NCBI GenBank assembly: GCA_021234155.1
Contig: JAJEKV010000071.1
Coordinates: 4,152,483-4,216,482 of the forward strand
Source: Isoetes taiwanensis
Lineage: Eukaryota; Streptophyta; Lycopodiopsida; Isoetales; Isoetaceae
DNA: 64,000 nt
Direction of reading: 5' to 3'
Position numbers and translations under genes: made by a program. Each line of letters begins with the position of its first letter. Position 1 is the first letter of the stretch. Below are positions 1 to 9,984 of this stretch, one piece after another. Below the pieces are notes generated by a model. The model saw only the letters and a list, made by a program, of their open reading frames with translations, searched no databases and was not told the DNA's origin.

Positions 1-192
1 AAATGCCAGCATCATTTGACAGCCAACAATGTCATAAAACTGAACTGCAATATTTCCACTACTTTAAAATGAGCCTAAAGCCATGTTGACAAATAATCTC
101 AGTGGGTTCTTCATTTCTAACATGGACTTGTATGCATAGTTGTCTCTACCATCATTCAAATTGAATCTCTTAGATTTCCACAACTATACTTC

Positions 193-424
193 AGAGCATT
201 ATACCTGTGTAATAGACCAGCCTGGAAACTTAGAACAGCTGGATAATGCAGAAGACCTGATTAACAGCATGCCATTTCAACCTGATGCAGCTTTATAAAT
301 AGCATTGCCTGTTGCATGCAAAACCTATGCAGACGGAAACGAGGAGAGCATGTTGCAGACCCTCTTTTCAGATTGAAGCCTGATGATGTTGGAGAAGTCT
401 CTAAATTACTTCTTTTGCTAAATT
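193..424 (+). pseudogene. PPR E-motif relic (copy A)
   Basis: Forward translation gives EHYTCVID, then LDNAEDLINSMPFQPDAAL, and after a stop a decayed stretch ending near LKPDDVG. In plant PLS-class PPR proteins this order (EHY.CMVDLLGR, L.EAE.LI..MP..PDA..W, then V..GE....L.L.P.D...Y) marks the last PPR and the E motif. No repeats are seen upstream and the frame is interrupted, so this is a tail fragment of a second PPR gene just upstream of the larger one. Copy B keeps a better frame here (DVKRGEHVADPLFRLKPDDVG). Confidence 0.7.
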
Positions 425-944
425 AACTGCAGTGAAAGGCACACAATGCATGCAGATTTGCTATAATGGTATTATCATTTGGATCTGTGACAAGATAAAA
501 TCGCTAGAGTTCATTTACAACCATGACAATTGTGCAGAGGGAGGCAAAGATTTGATGTAAGTGTTCAATCTGACCAGGGTGGTTGATTATTGAACTTGAT
601 TTACAGTAGAATTTTGCTGGAGCTAGCATCAACAACAAATTACCTCCACATGGTTACTTTTGTCTTCTATTGAAACAAAATGTTTTGGTAGATCCAACAT
701 TATTTGTCTGTCTCTGCTGCCTTTTACATGTATATAGGCATTTCTAAGCACTTTCAAATGAGGTCTTCTGTTTTTAGTTCTGCAACTTATTCTATTGTCA
801 TACTTCTAGCTGACCATATGGGCTCCTTTACTGTCGAAAGGCGATCCTGGATACTGGCAATCTGTGTATGCGAGGTATTATTCTTGCCTCATTCTCCATG
901 ATTTTGAGACGAATTAATTCTTAACACTTCTCCTATCTGCCAGG
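425..944 (+). other. Spacer upstream of PPR gene, copy A
   Basis: AT-rich sequence between the E-motif relic and the PPR start codon. A 65-codon ORF at 704-901 has no recognisable family and is probably chance. No convincing promoter seen. Confidence 0.5.
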
Positions 945-2769
945 ATGGTAGGATCCTTAGCATGTGTAGAAAATACTGGGGAATTCATTGAGAATGGAGA
1001 AGGACTTCAAGCTGTTGAAATCATGGAAAAGCAAGGGACATCAATATCTAGGGACATAGCATATTGCCTTCTAAAGAAGTGCTTTGAAAAGAAGGATCCT
1101 GGAGCTGGTAGGCAGGTAGAGTCACTTGTACTTCGTGGTGGCCTTGATTCAATTGCCATTTTAGGTGGCCATCTTATACGTCTGTTTGCCTACTGCGGGA
1201 GCCTTTGGGAAGCAAATCGAGTATTTTCTAGAATTGCCAATCCTAGTTTGTTTACGTGGACTGCAATTATCTCAGCAAATGCAAACCTTGGAGATGGCAG
1301 GGGAGCCCTTGAATTATTTGACAGAATGCAGCCATCATTTATGAACTGCAATAAACATGTTTACATTGCTCTTCTTAAAGCATGTGCCATGAGAGAAGCT
1401 ATTGAGCAAGGCAGGTTGCTCCATTACCAGATTATAAGAAGGGCACTTGAGGATGATGTTTTTGTTGGCAATACTCTTCTTGATACGCACAAAAATGCAA
1501 GAGCTTAGGTGAGGCACGAAAAGTATTTGATGATTTGCAAAATCGAAGTTTAGTTTCCTGGGTGGCAATGATTGGAGGATATGCCCAGCATGGATATTTA
1601 GTTCTTGCTTTGGAGCTTTTTGAGAAAATGCAAGAAGAGGGCATAAAGCCAGAGAGAGTTGCATATCTGAATGCCTTAAAAGCATGTGCAAATCTTGGAG
1701 CTATGGATCAAGCTAAGCAGATACATCATCAAATTATCGAGTGTGGCCTCATAGAAGACGTGCTGATTGGGAGTGCACTTGTGGACATGTACGTCAAATG
1801 TGTAAATTTGGAAGAAGCTCGCAAGGTGTTTCATCTTTGCTGAATAGAAATGTGGTATCATGGGCTGCAATGATTGCAGGGTATGCCAATCAGGGTGATA
1901 GTGATCTAGCTGGGCAGTGCTTTGATGAGATGCAAAGAGAAGGGATCAAGCCAGATGATGTTATTTTTTCAAGCATGTTGGCTGCCTGTAGTCATGCAGG
2001 CCGGGTGGATGAAGGCCATTAATATTTCAAATCTATGAAAGAAGCTCATAATATTACTGCAGATATAACTCAGTATACCTGCATGATTGATTTTTTTGGT
2101 CGTGCAGGGCTGCTGGTTGAAGCAGAACAATTACTTCAAAATATGAAAGCTGACATCATTGGATGGAAAACCTTACTCACCGCATGCAGAACATATGGTA
2201 ATGTAACTATAGGGAAGCGATCTTTTGATAAAGTTGTCCAGTTGGATGCCCATGATGCTGCTGCCTATGTACTCATGTCAAACATCTATTCTGATGCCCA
2301 GATGTGGAATGAGGTTTCAAGAATAGAAGAGCAGAGAAAATGTATTGGTGCATGGAAGAAGGCAGCAAAAGCATGGATTGAGATCAATGGGAAGGTGCAT
2401 GAGTTTATTGTTGGAGATAAAAGCCACCCCCAAAGTGATGAAATTCATACCTTGTTGAAGAGATTGCATAAGCATATGAAGGATGAAGGTTACGTGCCAG
2501 AGCTTGGTTTAGTGTTTCAGACAATGTCTGAAGAAGGCAAAGAAGATGTCTTGTGTGGACATTGTGAAAAATTGGCCATAGCTTTTGGACTTCTCAGTTC
2601 ACCTCAAGGCGCAGTAATCAGGATCACAAAGAATCTTCGTGTATGCACTGATTGCCACAATGATGGTAAAATTGTGTCTAAGATGAAGAAGAGGGAGATT
2701 GTAATCAGAGATGTCTATCGCATTCACCATTTCAATAATGGAGCATGTTCCTATGGGGATTACATTTGA
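945..2769 (+). pseudogene. PPR-DYW protein pseudogene, copy A
   Basis: PLS-class pentatricopeptide repeat protein; this family binds organellar RNA and the DYW domain is the cytidine deaminase of plant RNA editing. Visible parts: N-terminal region from ATG 945, several PPR/L/S repeats (TWTAIISANANLGDGRGALELF, SWVAMIGGYAQHG, SWAAMIAGYANQGD), an E region, then a DYW domain with deaminase signature HCEKLAIAFG and CTDCH. The end reads CSYGDYI instead of CSCGDYW, so a zinc-site cysteine and the terminal Trp are lost. The frame is broken three times: a 1-nt change near 1487 (copy A only), a missing base near 1836 (shared with B) and an in-frame TAA at 2020-2022 (shared). About 600 codons if joined, within the usual range. 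Shared lesions argue that it was dead before duplication. Confidence 0.85.
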
Positions 2770-2789
2770 GTGTGGACATCTTTCTTGAT

Positions 2790-3035
2790 CAATGTCCACC
2801 TCAAGGCTTTTGGACTTCTTAGTTCACCTCAAGACACGGTAATGAAGGATTTATCAATGCCATAGCCGTTTCACCTCAAGGCACAGTAATCAAGAGGAAG
2901 AATCTTGGGTATTCAGTGACTGCCACAATGCTGGTAAGATTATGTCTAAAATGGAGAAGAGGAAGACTGTAATCAGGGAGCCAAACTGCATTCACCACCA
3001 TTTAAACAATGGGGCATGATTTGGTAGGGATTATG
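2790..3035 (+). pseudogene. Partial duplicate of the DYW tail, copy A
   Basis: Just downstream of the PPR stop the end of the DYW domain is repeated in decayed form. Nucleotides matching the segment coding AFGLLSSPQ, then the CTDCHN..GKIVSKMKKRE region and the HHFNNGAC end appear again in order, with stops and indels. It looks like a local tandem duplication of the 3' end of the gene. The same relic is in copy B at about 20650-20895. Confidence 0.75.
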
Positions 3036-3398
3036 ATCATATGTCTCTAAAACTACCTCTTAGAATGAGTGAAGGTAATGATAACTACTGATTTCACCAT
3101 TTTAATACCGTATGTTTGTGGAATTCCAAAACTGAGTGGAGAACTTCCAATATTCAACATGGGACAGGCTTGTTATATCAAAGTTGAGTGTGGTCATTAT
3201 GGGGATTCCAGTATGCCTTGATTCTTTGATCTGGATATGGCCTGTCGTTCATTGTACTTGCAGCTGGTCGTTCCTTCTTTTAGGTCTTTGATTACAGAAT
3301 TCTGATCGCGATTTTGCTGTACTATAAACACAAAGCAAAGATGTAAATAACAGTAACACTGACTTGAAAATAAGATTGGCACCAATGGGGCTTCTCAC
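3036..3398. other. Spacer between PPR relic and LRR fragment, copy A
   Basis: No gene, RNA or repeat recognised. Confidence 0.4.
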
Positions 3399-3967
3399 TT
3401 GGCCAGGGCTCTAAATAGCTCCACTTGTTTATTGACTACTATGGGAATCCGAGGAAACCCTATTGATGAAGCCGGTGTTCTTAGCCTTGTCCATGCTTGC
3501 CATAACATAAAGCAGCTTAATCTCGGTGATTATATTCAAGCAACAAGCAAACCTGTATTGGAAAGTTTAGTCGACCTTATTAAATATATGCATTGTGAGC
3601 TCCAAACTCTGAGCATCGCTTCAGGCGCTCCAACATACTCCCTGCAACATCACAAGATTAGAACTTAGTAACTGATGATTTCATGCAGAGGTTGGGCCTC
3701 ATACTTCAATCCAGTAGCTGCCAGATTAAATACTTGGATTTTGAAAGATCGATCCGGCCGGCAACGGATATCCGACCTATTACAGAAGCACTCAAGGCGC
3801 AGGACTCCGACATTCAAACTCTGGTGCTAAATCATAACCCCCTTAGGGATGACAGACTTGAGCTTCTGGCTGATGTGCTGGCTCAACCCAATTGTAAGCT
3901 GGTTGATCTGCGCATCCGGGTTCTGAAAAATCCAATCGAAGAGGGAAAAATGAAAGCAAGCGTCTAA
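3399..3967 (+). pseudogene. Leucine-rich repeat (RI/NLRC-type) fragment, copy A
   Basis: Two abutting reading frames code repeats of the ribonuclease-inhibitor LRR pattern: VLSLVHACHNIKQLNLGDY, then IQTLVLNHNPLRDDRLELLADVLAQPNCKLVDLRI. A frame change at about 3668-3683 separates them and no N-terminal domain is seen. A fragment of an LRR protein whose function cannot be inferred. In copy B the same fragment is split by a MITE and an LTR element. Confidence 0.6.
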
Positions 3968-5263
3968 TCCACCACGTCCAACCGACCACGTCCAACCGAT
4001 CAGAGCCGTCCAATATGCCACGTGTATATTTAGAGGGCCCAGATGGCCCCAATTATCAGCATCCAGGCAGCCCCTTATAAAAATATATATAAGTCAGATA
4101 TATATAAACTATCTTTGTATATTCCAACTTGATATCTTTAAAATATCTTTTTCTGTAAATTAATTTCTTATTGGCATAAAAGTATTCTTCGAGACCATCG
4201 GGAATGGCATGGTGAATTTTTGGGAAATTATTAATAGCCATGGATCTGGCACAATACTAAGAATATGCCGCCAATCAATGGCTCCCAATCAACGTTGAAT
4301 AAAAAACCCATATACTTGAAAATAGAGAATAAACCATAGCATTAACAATTTCTACAAAACCATGGTCTCTCTGCTAAACCAGACTGCCTGTGCTAAGCCA
4401 AACTGCCCCAATCGACCCTGCACTGTTCCCCCAATTAATCCTGCAGTCAATCCAAAATTTCGAAATGCTTGAATGAATCCTGCTGCCAAAATCAATCTTG
4501 CACAATCTCGGAATCAACCTCGGAATCAATCATCTTCATAGCAACCGGATGCACTGGTATAATGTACGAACATGCACATTTTACACGTGGTCGGAGGATT
4601 CAAACCTCAGGGCCATGTCGGCCTCACGTAACCCCCTTCTACTTCATCGCCATCTTACCTATCTCGCATAAATGCAAGTCAAACAACAAACAAAGCCGAC
4701 ATGCAAACAACAAACAGCAGCAAAGCTACAAGCAGCAAACAGCAGCAAAGCATGCCACAAATTAGTGCCGCCATAGCCGATGGCTTCAACCGCCAAAGCA
4801 TCTGTGGGCTTCATCGCCATAGCTCTTTGCTCTCTACCTCTCTTCATCGCCATACTTCCCCCCACCTCTCGTGCTTCGCGCCCACTCCACTACCCCAAAA
4901 AAGAAGGAGCATCCGCTTTCTATCCCCGAAGAAAAACGGCCTCCAAAAAAAAATTTATTCTTCCTAACATTTCAAAATAAAAGTCATATAAAAACCCAAA
5001 AAAGCAACATCACCTCTAAATGATATTAAGCTCCTTAAACATAGCAAGATATACGATTTTTTATACAATACGCCACAGAAATCTTAGCCCAACCATGCGA
5101 TCACAAATACCAAACTCAAACGTTGGAAGTTTATTGGCATAAAAGTATTCTTGTATAAATTAAAATGCTGTGAAATCTTTTCCATTGTATTTAGAATTTA
5201 GAATACTCTTTAATTGCTAAATTAGGAAAAATATTGACTTAAAAATCAAAATTGGGCCTCAAG
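3968..5263. other. Non-coding stretch before family-3 gypsy relic, copy A
   Basis: AT-rich, with tandem-like AACAACAAACAGCAGCAAAGC repeats at about 4680-4760 and short ORFs that resemble no family. The stretch at 4560-4630 (AACCTCAGGGCCATGTCGG) could be residual LTR or leader of the following gypsy relic, but no LTR ends can be placed. Confidence 0.35.
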
Positions 5264-5735
5264 TCAGGACTCTCAGGGCCACTCCGCGCCAAAGGCCCTC
5301 GTGGTCGCAAACGCAGAGCCTCTTCCATTAAGTGATCCGAGTCACTCGATTTAGAGCAAATTTGATCCAATTTTTGTATTAAAAGATGTTAGAATACTTA
5401 GAATTTCTCTAGGAATGTAGAATAGCACTTAATTTTTGTTAAAAATGTCAAAGAGTAGCTAAGATCAGGCCACTCCGGTCACTCTGCACCAATGACCCTC
5501 TGCCGCGAACGCACTTTTCGCGAAGTGACTCGAGTCACCCATATTTGCACTTTTAGATGTCCTTTTAGCATGCAATAAGTTGCTAGTCAGTCTAGAATTG
5601 ATCCAAATAGGTATTTTTGTATCTTATCACTCTTAGAAATGTTCACTTGTGGTAGAAATTAGGCCACTCCGGTCACTCCGCGCCAATAGCCTCTGCGTCA
5701 CGAACGCAGATCCCTTTAGTGCGAAGTGACTCGAA
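5264..5735. repeat. Three imperfect hairpin repeats upstream of ORF2, family 3 copy A
   Basis: Three copies about 200 bp apart (near 5264-5348, 5466-5540, 5662-5735). Each has a left arm like ACTCCGGTCACTC.GC and a right arm like GCGAAGTGACTCGAGT, which are near reverse complements, with a second small inverted repeat (CTGCGT..ACGCAG) inside. They sit 180-650 bp upstream of a TATA box and ORF2 start, as the unrelated hairpins do in elements 1 and 2. Confidence 0.75.
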
Positions 5736-5912
5736 TCAACCAAGTTTGACCATGAATTGCCCAAATTTGACCCAACAAACTGCCATGTAGTGTTTCTTGA
5801 TTTGTTTTGCTTAGATTTGCACTTCTTGTTACCTTGTTTGGAGATCCATAGCCTTAGAACATAGGTCTACCTGATCAAGAACCCTTGTGCACGAAAACCT
5901 AGGCAGCCGTAG

Positions 5913-5922
5913 TCTATATAAG
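5913..5922 (+). promoter_or_regulatory. TATA box for ORF2, family 3 copy A
   Basis: TCTATATAAG lies 111-120 bp upstream of the ATG at 6033, the same spacing as TATA boxes upstream of ORF2 in elements 1 and 2. Promoter activity is inferred from position and conservation. Confidence 0.6.
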
Positions 5923-6032
5923 GGGACCTCATTTGCCATTTTCTCTTCACCAAACTTGCTCTCATCCTCTTAAGCGATTATCTAGCTCCTTGTCAATCCT
6001 TCCAAACCATTTTCTGCACTCATCTATGCTCC

Positions 6033-7451
6033 ATGGCGCCCACGAACTTTGTTCAATGGTGCGATAGTGCCAACCACATCCGTGGATTTTCTGCTAGAGA
6101 GGCCTTTCATGTGTTTGACCATCGGTTCGACCTCCATGCAACTCTGACTAGAACCTCGTACTACACTGACATAGTCTATCAGTATGACCAGCAAATCTTA
6201 CCCTGAGAAGTCAGCCTTCTCCCAAGAGGATGGAAGTGGATATCCTTGGAGTCGTTGAGCCAAGTCATAGGGGGGTTTCAAAGTCAAAAAAAAGTCAGGC
6301 GTGGGATAGGACAAAAGAACATGCGATTACATGAGTTGTAAGGTTCACAGCATAGGTATGTCTCACGATGCGGCTCTCTCCTTATTCATGCATTACAGTA
6401 AGTCCAGCGGGGGGGGAGCCTTCGATCCGGCCACGGACTTGGTACCACTCAACACAAGGATAGATCACGCGGCGGATCCGGGGAGATTCAATGCCGGAGT
6501 ATGTTACCATGGCGACGGCATCGGGGGCACTACAAATCGAAAGCAAGACTATGAGCGGAAGGGGAGGAAACCCAGCATTGGGAGAGCAGGGGATGCGGCA
6601 AGAATGGAGAGGCGATAGCAAGGCATGATGATGACATTAGGCGGGCCAATGAACCACCAATCGGCATCACAGCTCTATCGCCGATAGTAATCAAAGGGGA
6701 GGAGTATATCTTGGCAAATGACATCCTCTACCTCCCATACTACCTAGAAGAAGGGTTCAGAATCGACAAGCTCTTAGGTCTCATTGCAAAGGAGCAAGCC
6801 AGCCGACTTCATCGACCACTCATATCGGGAAATTCCAAGAGAAGTAGCCCGGCGGCACTCTTACCTTTGGTGAGGCGATGTCCACGCCGCGCGATAATGA
6901 AATACATAAGGGAGATATATCATCGACAGTAGCCAGTCATCCCAGAAGAATAATTCCAAGCCACCCAAAGCAGAATGTACAAATCAGGGAAAGGCCCGAG
7001 CTCTAACCGAACCGTTCGATCGCAAAGCATGCGGGAGGCATCCAACAGCATCAATCTGGACAGTGGAACCACCATCTGGAGGGACCATGAAGACCTCTTA
7101 GCACTAGACGTCTACAGCGGAGCGGCTCAAAGGAAGGGAACAGGCACACAAGCAATAGGAAGGAGAAAGGCGCTTCGATACTATCTTCTAGTCCTCAGTC
7201 AAGGACAGATGATAGTTTTTCACAAGGAGTTTAGCCCACAAGGGGAGGAGGCGTGGGGTCCTAATAGCGATCTCAAGCTTTGGGCGGTGGAAACAAGCAC
7301 CTGCGGATCATATCATTCTTTTCAAGAGATCCATAGTGCTTTACAGCCTCGACTTCGCCAGGGGTCACTTGAAAGATGCGCCAGTGACGGTCATCGTCGT
7401 CACAACACCTCGAGGGTGGATCAGCCAGGAACATCCTGTTGAACGTCATTA
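6033..7451 (+). pseudogene. ORF2-like protein remnant, family 3 copy A
   Basis: Broken reading frame related to ORF2 of elements 1 and 2. It starts MAPTNFVQWCDSANHIRGF, comparable to MATADFSRWYSASAHAAEA in element 1. Later pieces match too: LSPIVIKGEEYILANDILYLP against LAPIIINGEEYLLLSDIQNLP, and HKEFSPQGEE against HRKFSPRGEE. The family is unknown to me. Frame breaks are more frequent here than in copy B, often where B has CAG. Confidence 0.65.
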
Positions 7452-7709
7452 AAGGCCTCCGACTCAAAGACATGAAGAATTTTTTCAAATCCATGAAGGG
7501 CTCTTGTCGATGAACACTTCTTGTCCATATGTAATATTAAATGTATAAAAATGTTTTAAGATTTCCATGTACTATTACCTATCCCTCTATAATGTAAAAC
7601 TTCTGATGTATCAATTATCATAACTCATTGTTAACTTGGAAGTTGAATTTCAACTTGATTTCTTTTATGGTTAACAACAATTGACCTGTAAATGATGTTA
7701 TATGATGTA

Positions 7710-9108
7710 TCTTTATATTATAAAAATATAGCGTGTGTCTTCCATGGAGACCTAGATCGAACGGTTGAGGATTTGATCAACCAACGGTGAAGATGACATG
7801 TGCGCGACTTCAACCAAGATTTCATCTTGACTGTTCCTTCAATATGATAAACTCAATCCGATAGTCAAGGGATGAAATGGGAAAGGGAAAGGGAAAAGGA
7901 AAAAAAAGGAAAAAATGGAGAAAAAGGAAAAGGGAGGGAAAAGGACAAAAGGAAAGGGAGAAAGGAAAAAAGAAGAAATAGGAAAATAAAAATAAAAAAA
8001 AGGAAAAAGCGAAAATAGAAAGAAAAGGAAAGGGGAAAAGGAGAAAAGAACAAAAAAATGGAGTAGGAAAAAAGGGAAAGGGAAGGAGAAAATGATAAAG
8101 GGAAGGCAAAAGGGTCAAAGGAAAAGGGAAGACAAAAGGGCCGAAGGAAAAGGGAGAAATGAGAAAAAGTGGAGAAAAGGGAAGAAAAAAGGAAAGGTAA
8201 AATGGCCGAAGGAAAAGGGAAGACAAAAGGGCCGAAGGAAAAGGGAAGGAAAAAAAAGAGAAGAGAAAAAAAAAAGTGGAGAAAGGGGTTGGGAAAAAGG
8301 GCTTAGGAAAAGAGAAAGAGAAAGAGAAAAAGAAAGGGCCAAGGGAGGGGGAAATGGAAGGGAAAAAGGGGAAGAGAGAAAGGATTGGGAGAGGAGGAAA
8401 AGGGCCATTGGGAAAAGGAAAAGAGAAAAGGGAAGCAAAGGGAAGGGAAAGAGAAGGAGGAAAAGGAAAAAAGGAAGGTGAAAAGAAGGGGGGAAAATAG
8501 GAAAAGAAAAAAGGGAAAAATGGGGAGTGAGAAAATGAAACATTGGGGAAAAAGAAAAGGAGAATGGAAAAAAGGGAAGATTGGGGATGGGCAAACAAGA
8601 AAAGGAAAAAGAGAAAAAAAAAGAGAGTAAAAACAAGAAAATAAAAATGGGAGGGGAAAAAAAAGAGAGAAAAAGGGGAAAAAGAAAACACGACGAATGT
8701 AATAACAAAAAAGGGAAAAGGGAAAAAGGGGAAAAGGGAAAAGGGAAAAGGGAAAAAAGGAAAAAGTAAAGGGCAAAAAGAAATGGGAGAAAAGGAAAGG
8801 GAAAAATAGAAAAAGGAAAAACAGGAAAGGGGCAAAAATGGGAAAAGGGCAACGGAAGAAATGGGATAGTGGAAAAAGGTAAACGAGAAAATAGAAAAAG
8901 AAAGGAAGGATAGAGGTGGAAAAAAAATGGAAAGCAGAAAAAGGCAAAGGGGAAAGGGAAAAAGCTTGGGGAATCTTGGGAGAACTGGAAAATGCTGTTG
9001 AATGCTCTTAATTGTGCAATCTAAAAAATGTGAGTTCATTTAACAATTGCTCCAATGTATCATTTATTGTTCCTAGCTATGCCCAGCAACGCTAGGCTCC
9101 ATTTCTAG
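7710..9108. mobile_element. Non-autonomous Helitron, copy A
   Basis: The right end has the Helitron 3' signature: a GC-rich hairpin (GCCCAGCAACGCTAGGC, 9081-9097), a few bases, then CTAG followed by T (9105-9109). The putative left end is A|TCTTTATATTATAAAAATATAG at 7710. The element lies between ORF2 and gag remains of the family-3 gypsy element. It encodes no Rep/helicase; most of it is a purine tract. The 3' end is well supported, the 5' end is inference. Confidence 0.6.
7860..8965. repeat. 1.1-kb homopurine (G/A) tract, copy A
   Basis: Almost unbroken G and A on the plus strand, built of irregular GGAAAAGG, GGGAAAAAGG and similar words. Long Phe/Pro/Ser/Leu-rich frames on the minus strand are artefacts of its lack of stop codons. 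Such mirror-repeat-rich tracts can form triplex DNA. Copy B differs by expansions and contractions of the words. Confidence 0.95.
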
Positions 9109-9179
9109 TAACTTAAATAACAATGCTGGTACTAATACTTGCAGCCAGGAACACCGACTCAGGGCTCCAAGGTCTAGGC

Positions 9180-9975
9180 CGGCAACATTAATGTCAGCCC
9201 AGGAACTTGTTCGGCAGAGAGCAGGATGAAGAACAAGACATGTCAGTCGAAGCTGTGAATACAATGCTGACACAGACGAGAAACCAAATGCAACAGCTCT
9301 TGGAGTGAGCTACATCATTGATGCATGCCCAGGAATATGGACCTCCACCACCTCCACCACCAAGAGGTCTCGATGAAGCTCCTTAGCCAGAGAGGGAGGA
9401 AGCCCTGGCTCCCAAGAAGAACAAGAAGAGAAAAAGAAGAGGTAGAATGAGTCCATCTCCTTCCACCTCTAGCAAATCAGATACTTCAGGAAGTGAATCG
9501 GGAAGTAGCTCGGAGAGTGGGTCAGAAACTTCTCAGGGCAGGAATAGGAACAAGAGAACAGATTTACTACAAAAAAAAAAAAAGAAGGTAGACAAAACGC
9601 AAAGAGCAATGTGTGAAAGACAAGAAAATTAGGTTAGTTCTCGGGCAAGGGCAGGTCAGGCATGGAAGCAGAAGCAGGGCTTGATGAAAATGGAAGAATT
9701 CAGAAACTCTTATAGAATGAAGGATAAAGATATAGGCAAGGTGGCAACAACGAACTTGATTGGGCCAGCCAGAATATGGTGGAAAGATTACGAAAAATCA
9801 AACAAGTTAAGGAGAAACAACTACAGGTTCAGGACATTCAGCAAAGCATTCCGTAAGCATTATGTTCCGAGATCCCATACTAGCAGACAAATACAACAGT
9901 TCTATAGGTTGGATCAGGGTAACTTTTCTGTGGCTAAGTATACAGAGAACAAGATTGCATTTGAAACGGGGTCCT
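9180..9975 (+). pseudogene. gag remnant, family 3 copy A
   Basis: A Ser-rich low-complexity part (TSSKSDTSGSESGSSSE, near 9460) is followed by a retrotransposon gag core (GPARIWWKDYEKSNKLRR, then FSKAFRKHYVPR and QIQQFYRLDQGN). This closely parallels the gag of element 2 (GAARIWWKGYAKAH, FSKAFKRHYVPRE, MMQQFYRLQQGN). The frame ends after the first half of gag, with no zinc knuckle and no pol. Confidence 0.75.
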
Positions 9976-9984
9976 GATCGAACA

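Larger units (their letters stand above)
5264..9975 (+). mobile_element. Decayed Ty3/gypsy element 'family 3', copy A
   Basis: Remnant related to elements 1 and 2. In order: three hairpin repeats, a TATA box, ORF2-like coding remains (6033-7451), then after an inserted Helitron a gag remnant (about 9180-9975). No LTRs, histone ORF or pol are seen; the element stops abruptly after gag and joins a minus-strand gene fragment. Shared with copy B, so it was already truncated before the duplication. Confidence 0.7.

Noticed and set aside
2020-2022. U-to-C RNA editing repairing the TAA of the PPR genes
   Set aside because: That editing is known in fern organelles, not for nuclear transcripts, and other frame breaks remain.
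4701-4980. Small ORF with signal-peptide-like start (MASTAKASVGFIAIALCSL)
   Set aside because: Not maintained as a clear coding sequence in copy B, no homology recognised, embedded in AC/AG-repeat-rich DNA.
5264-5735. CRISPR-like array from regularly spaced palindromic repeats
   Set aside because: Only three units at about 200-bp spacing in a plant retroelement, with related positions in other elements; spacers are not of uniform CRISPR length.
7822-9039. 405-codon minus-strand frame rich in Phe, Pro, Ser and Leu (and similar frames at 30118-31154)
   Set aside because: It is the complement of a homopurine tract, which lacks stop codons by composition; several frames are open at once and the words vary in length between copies.
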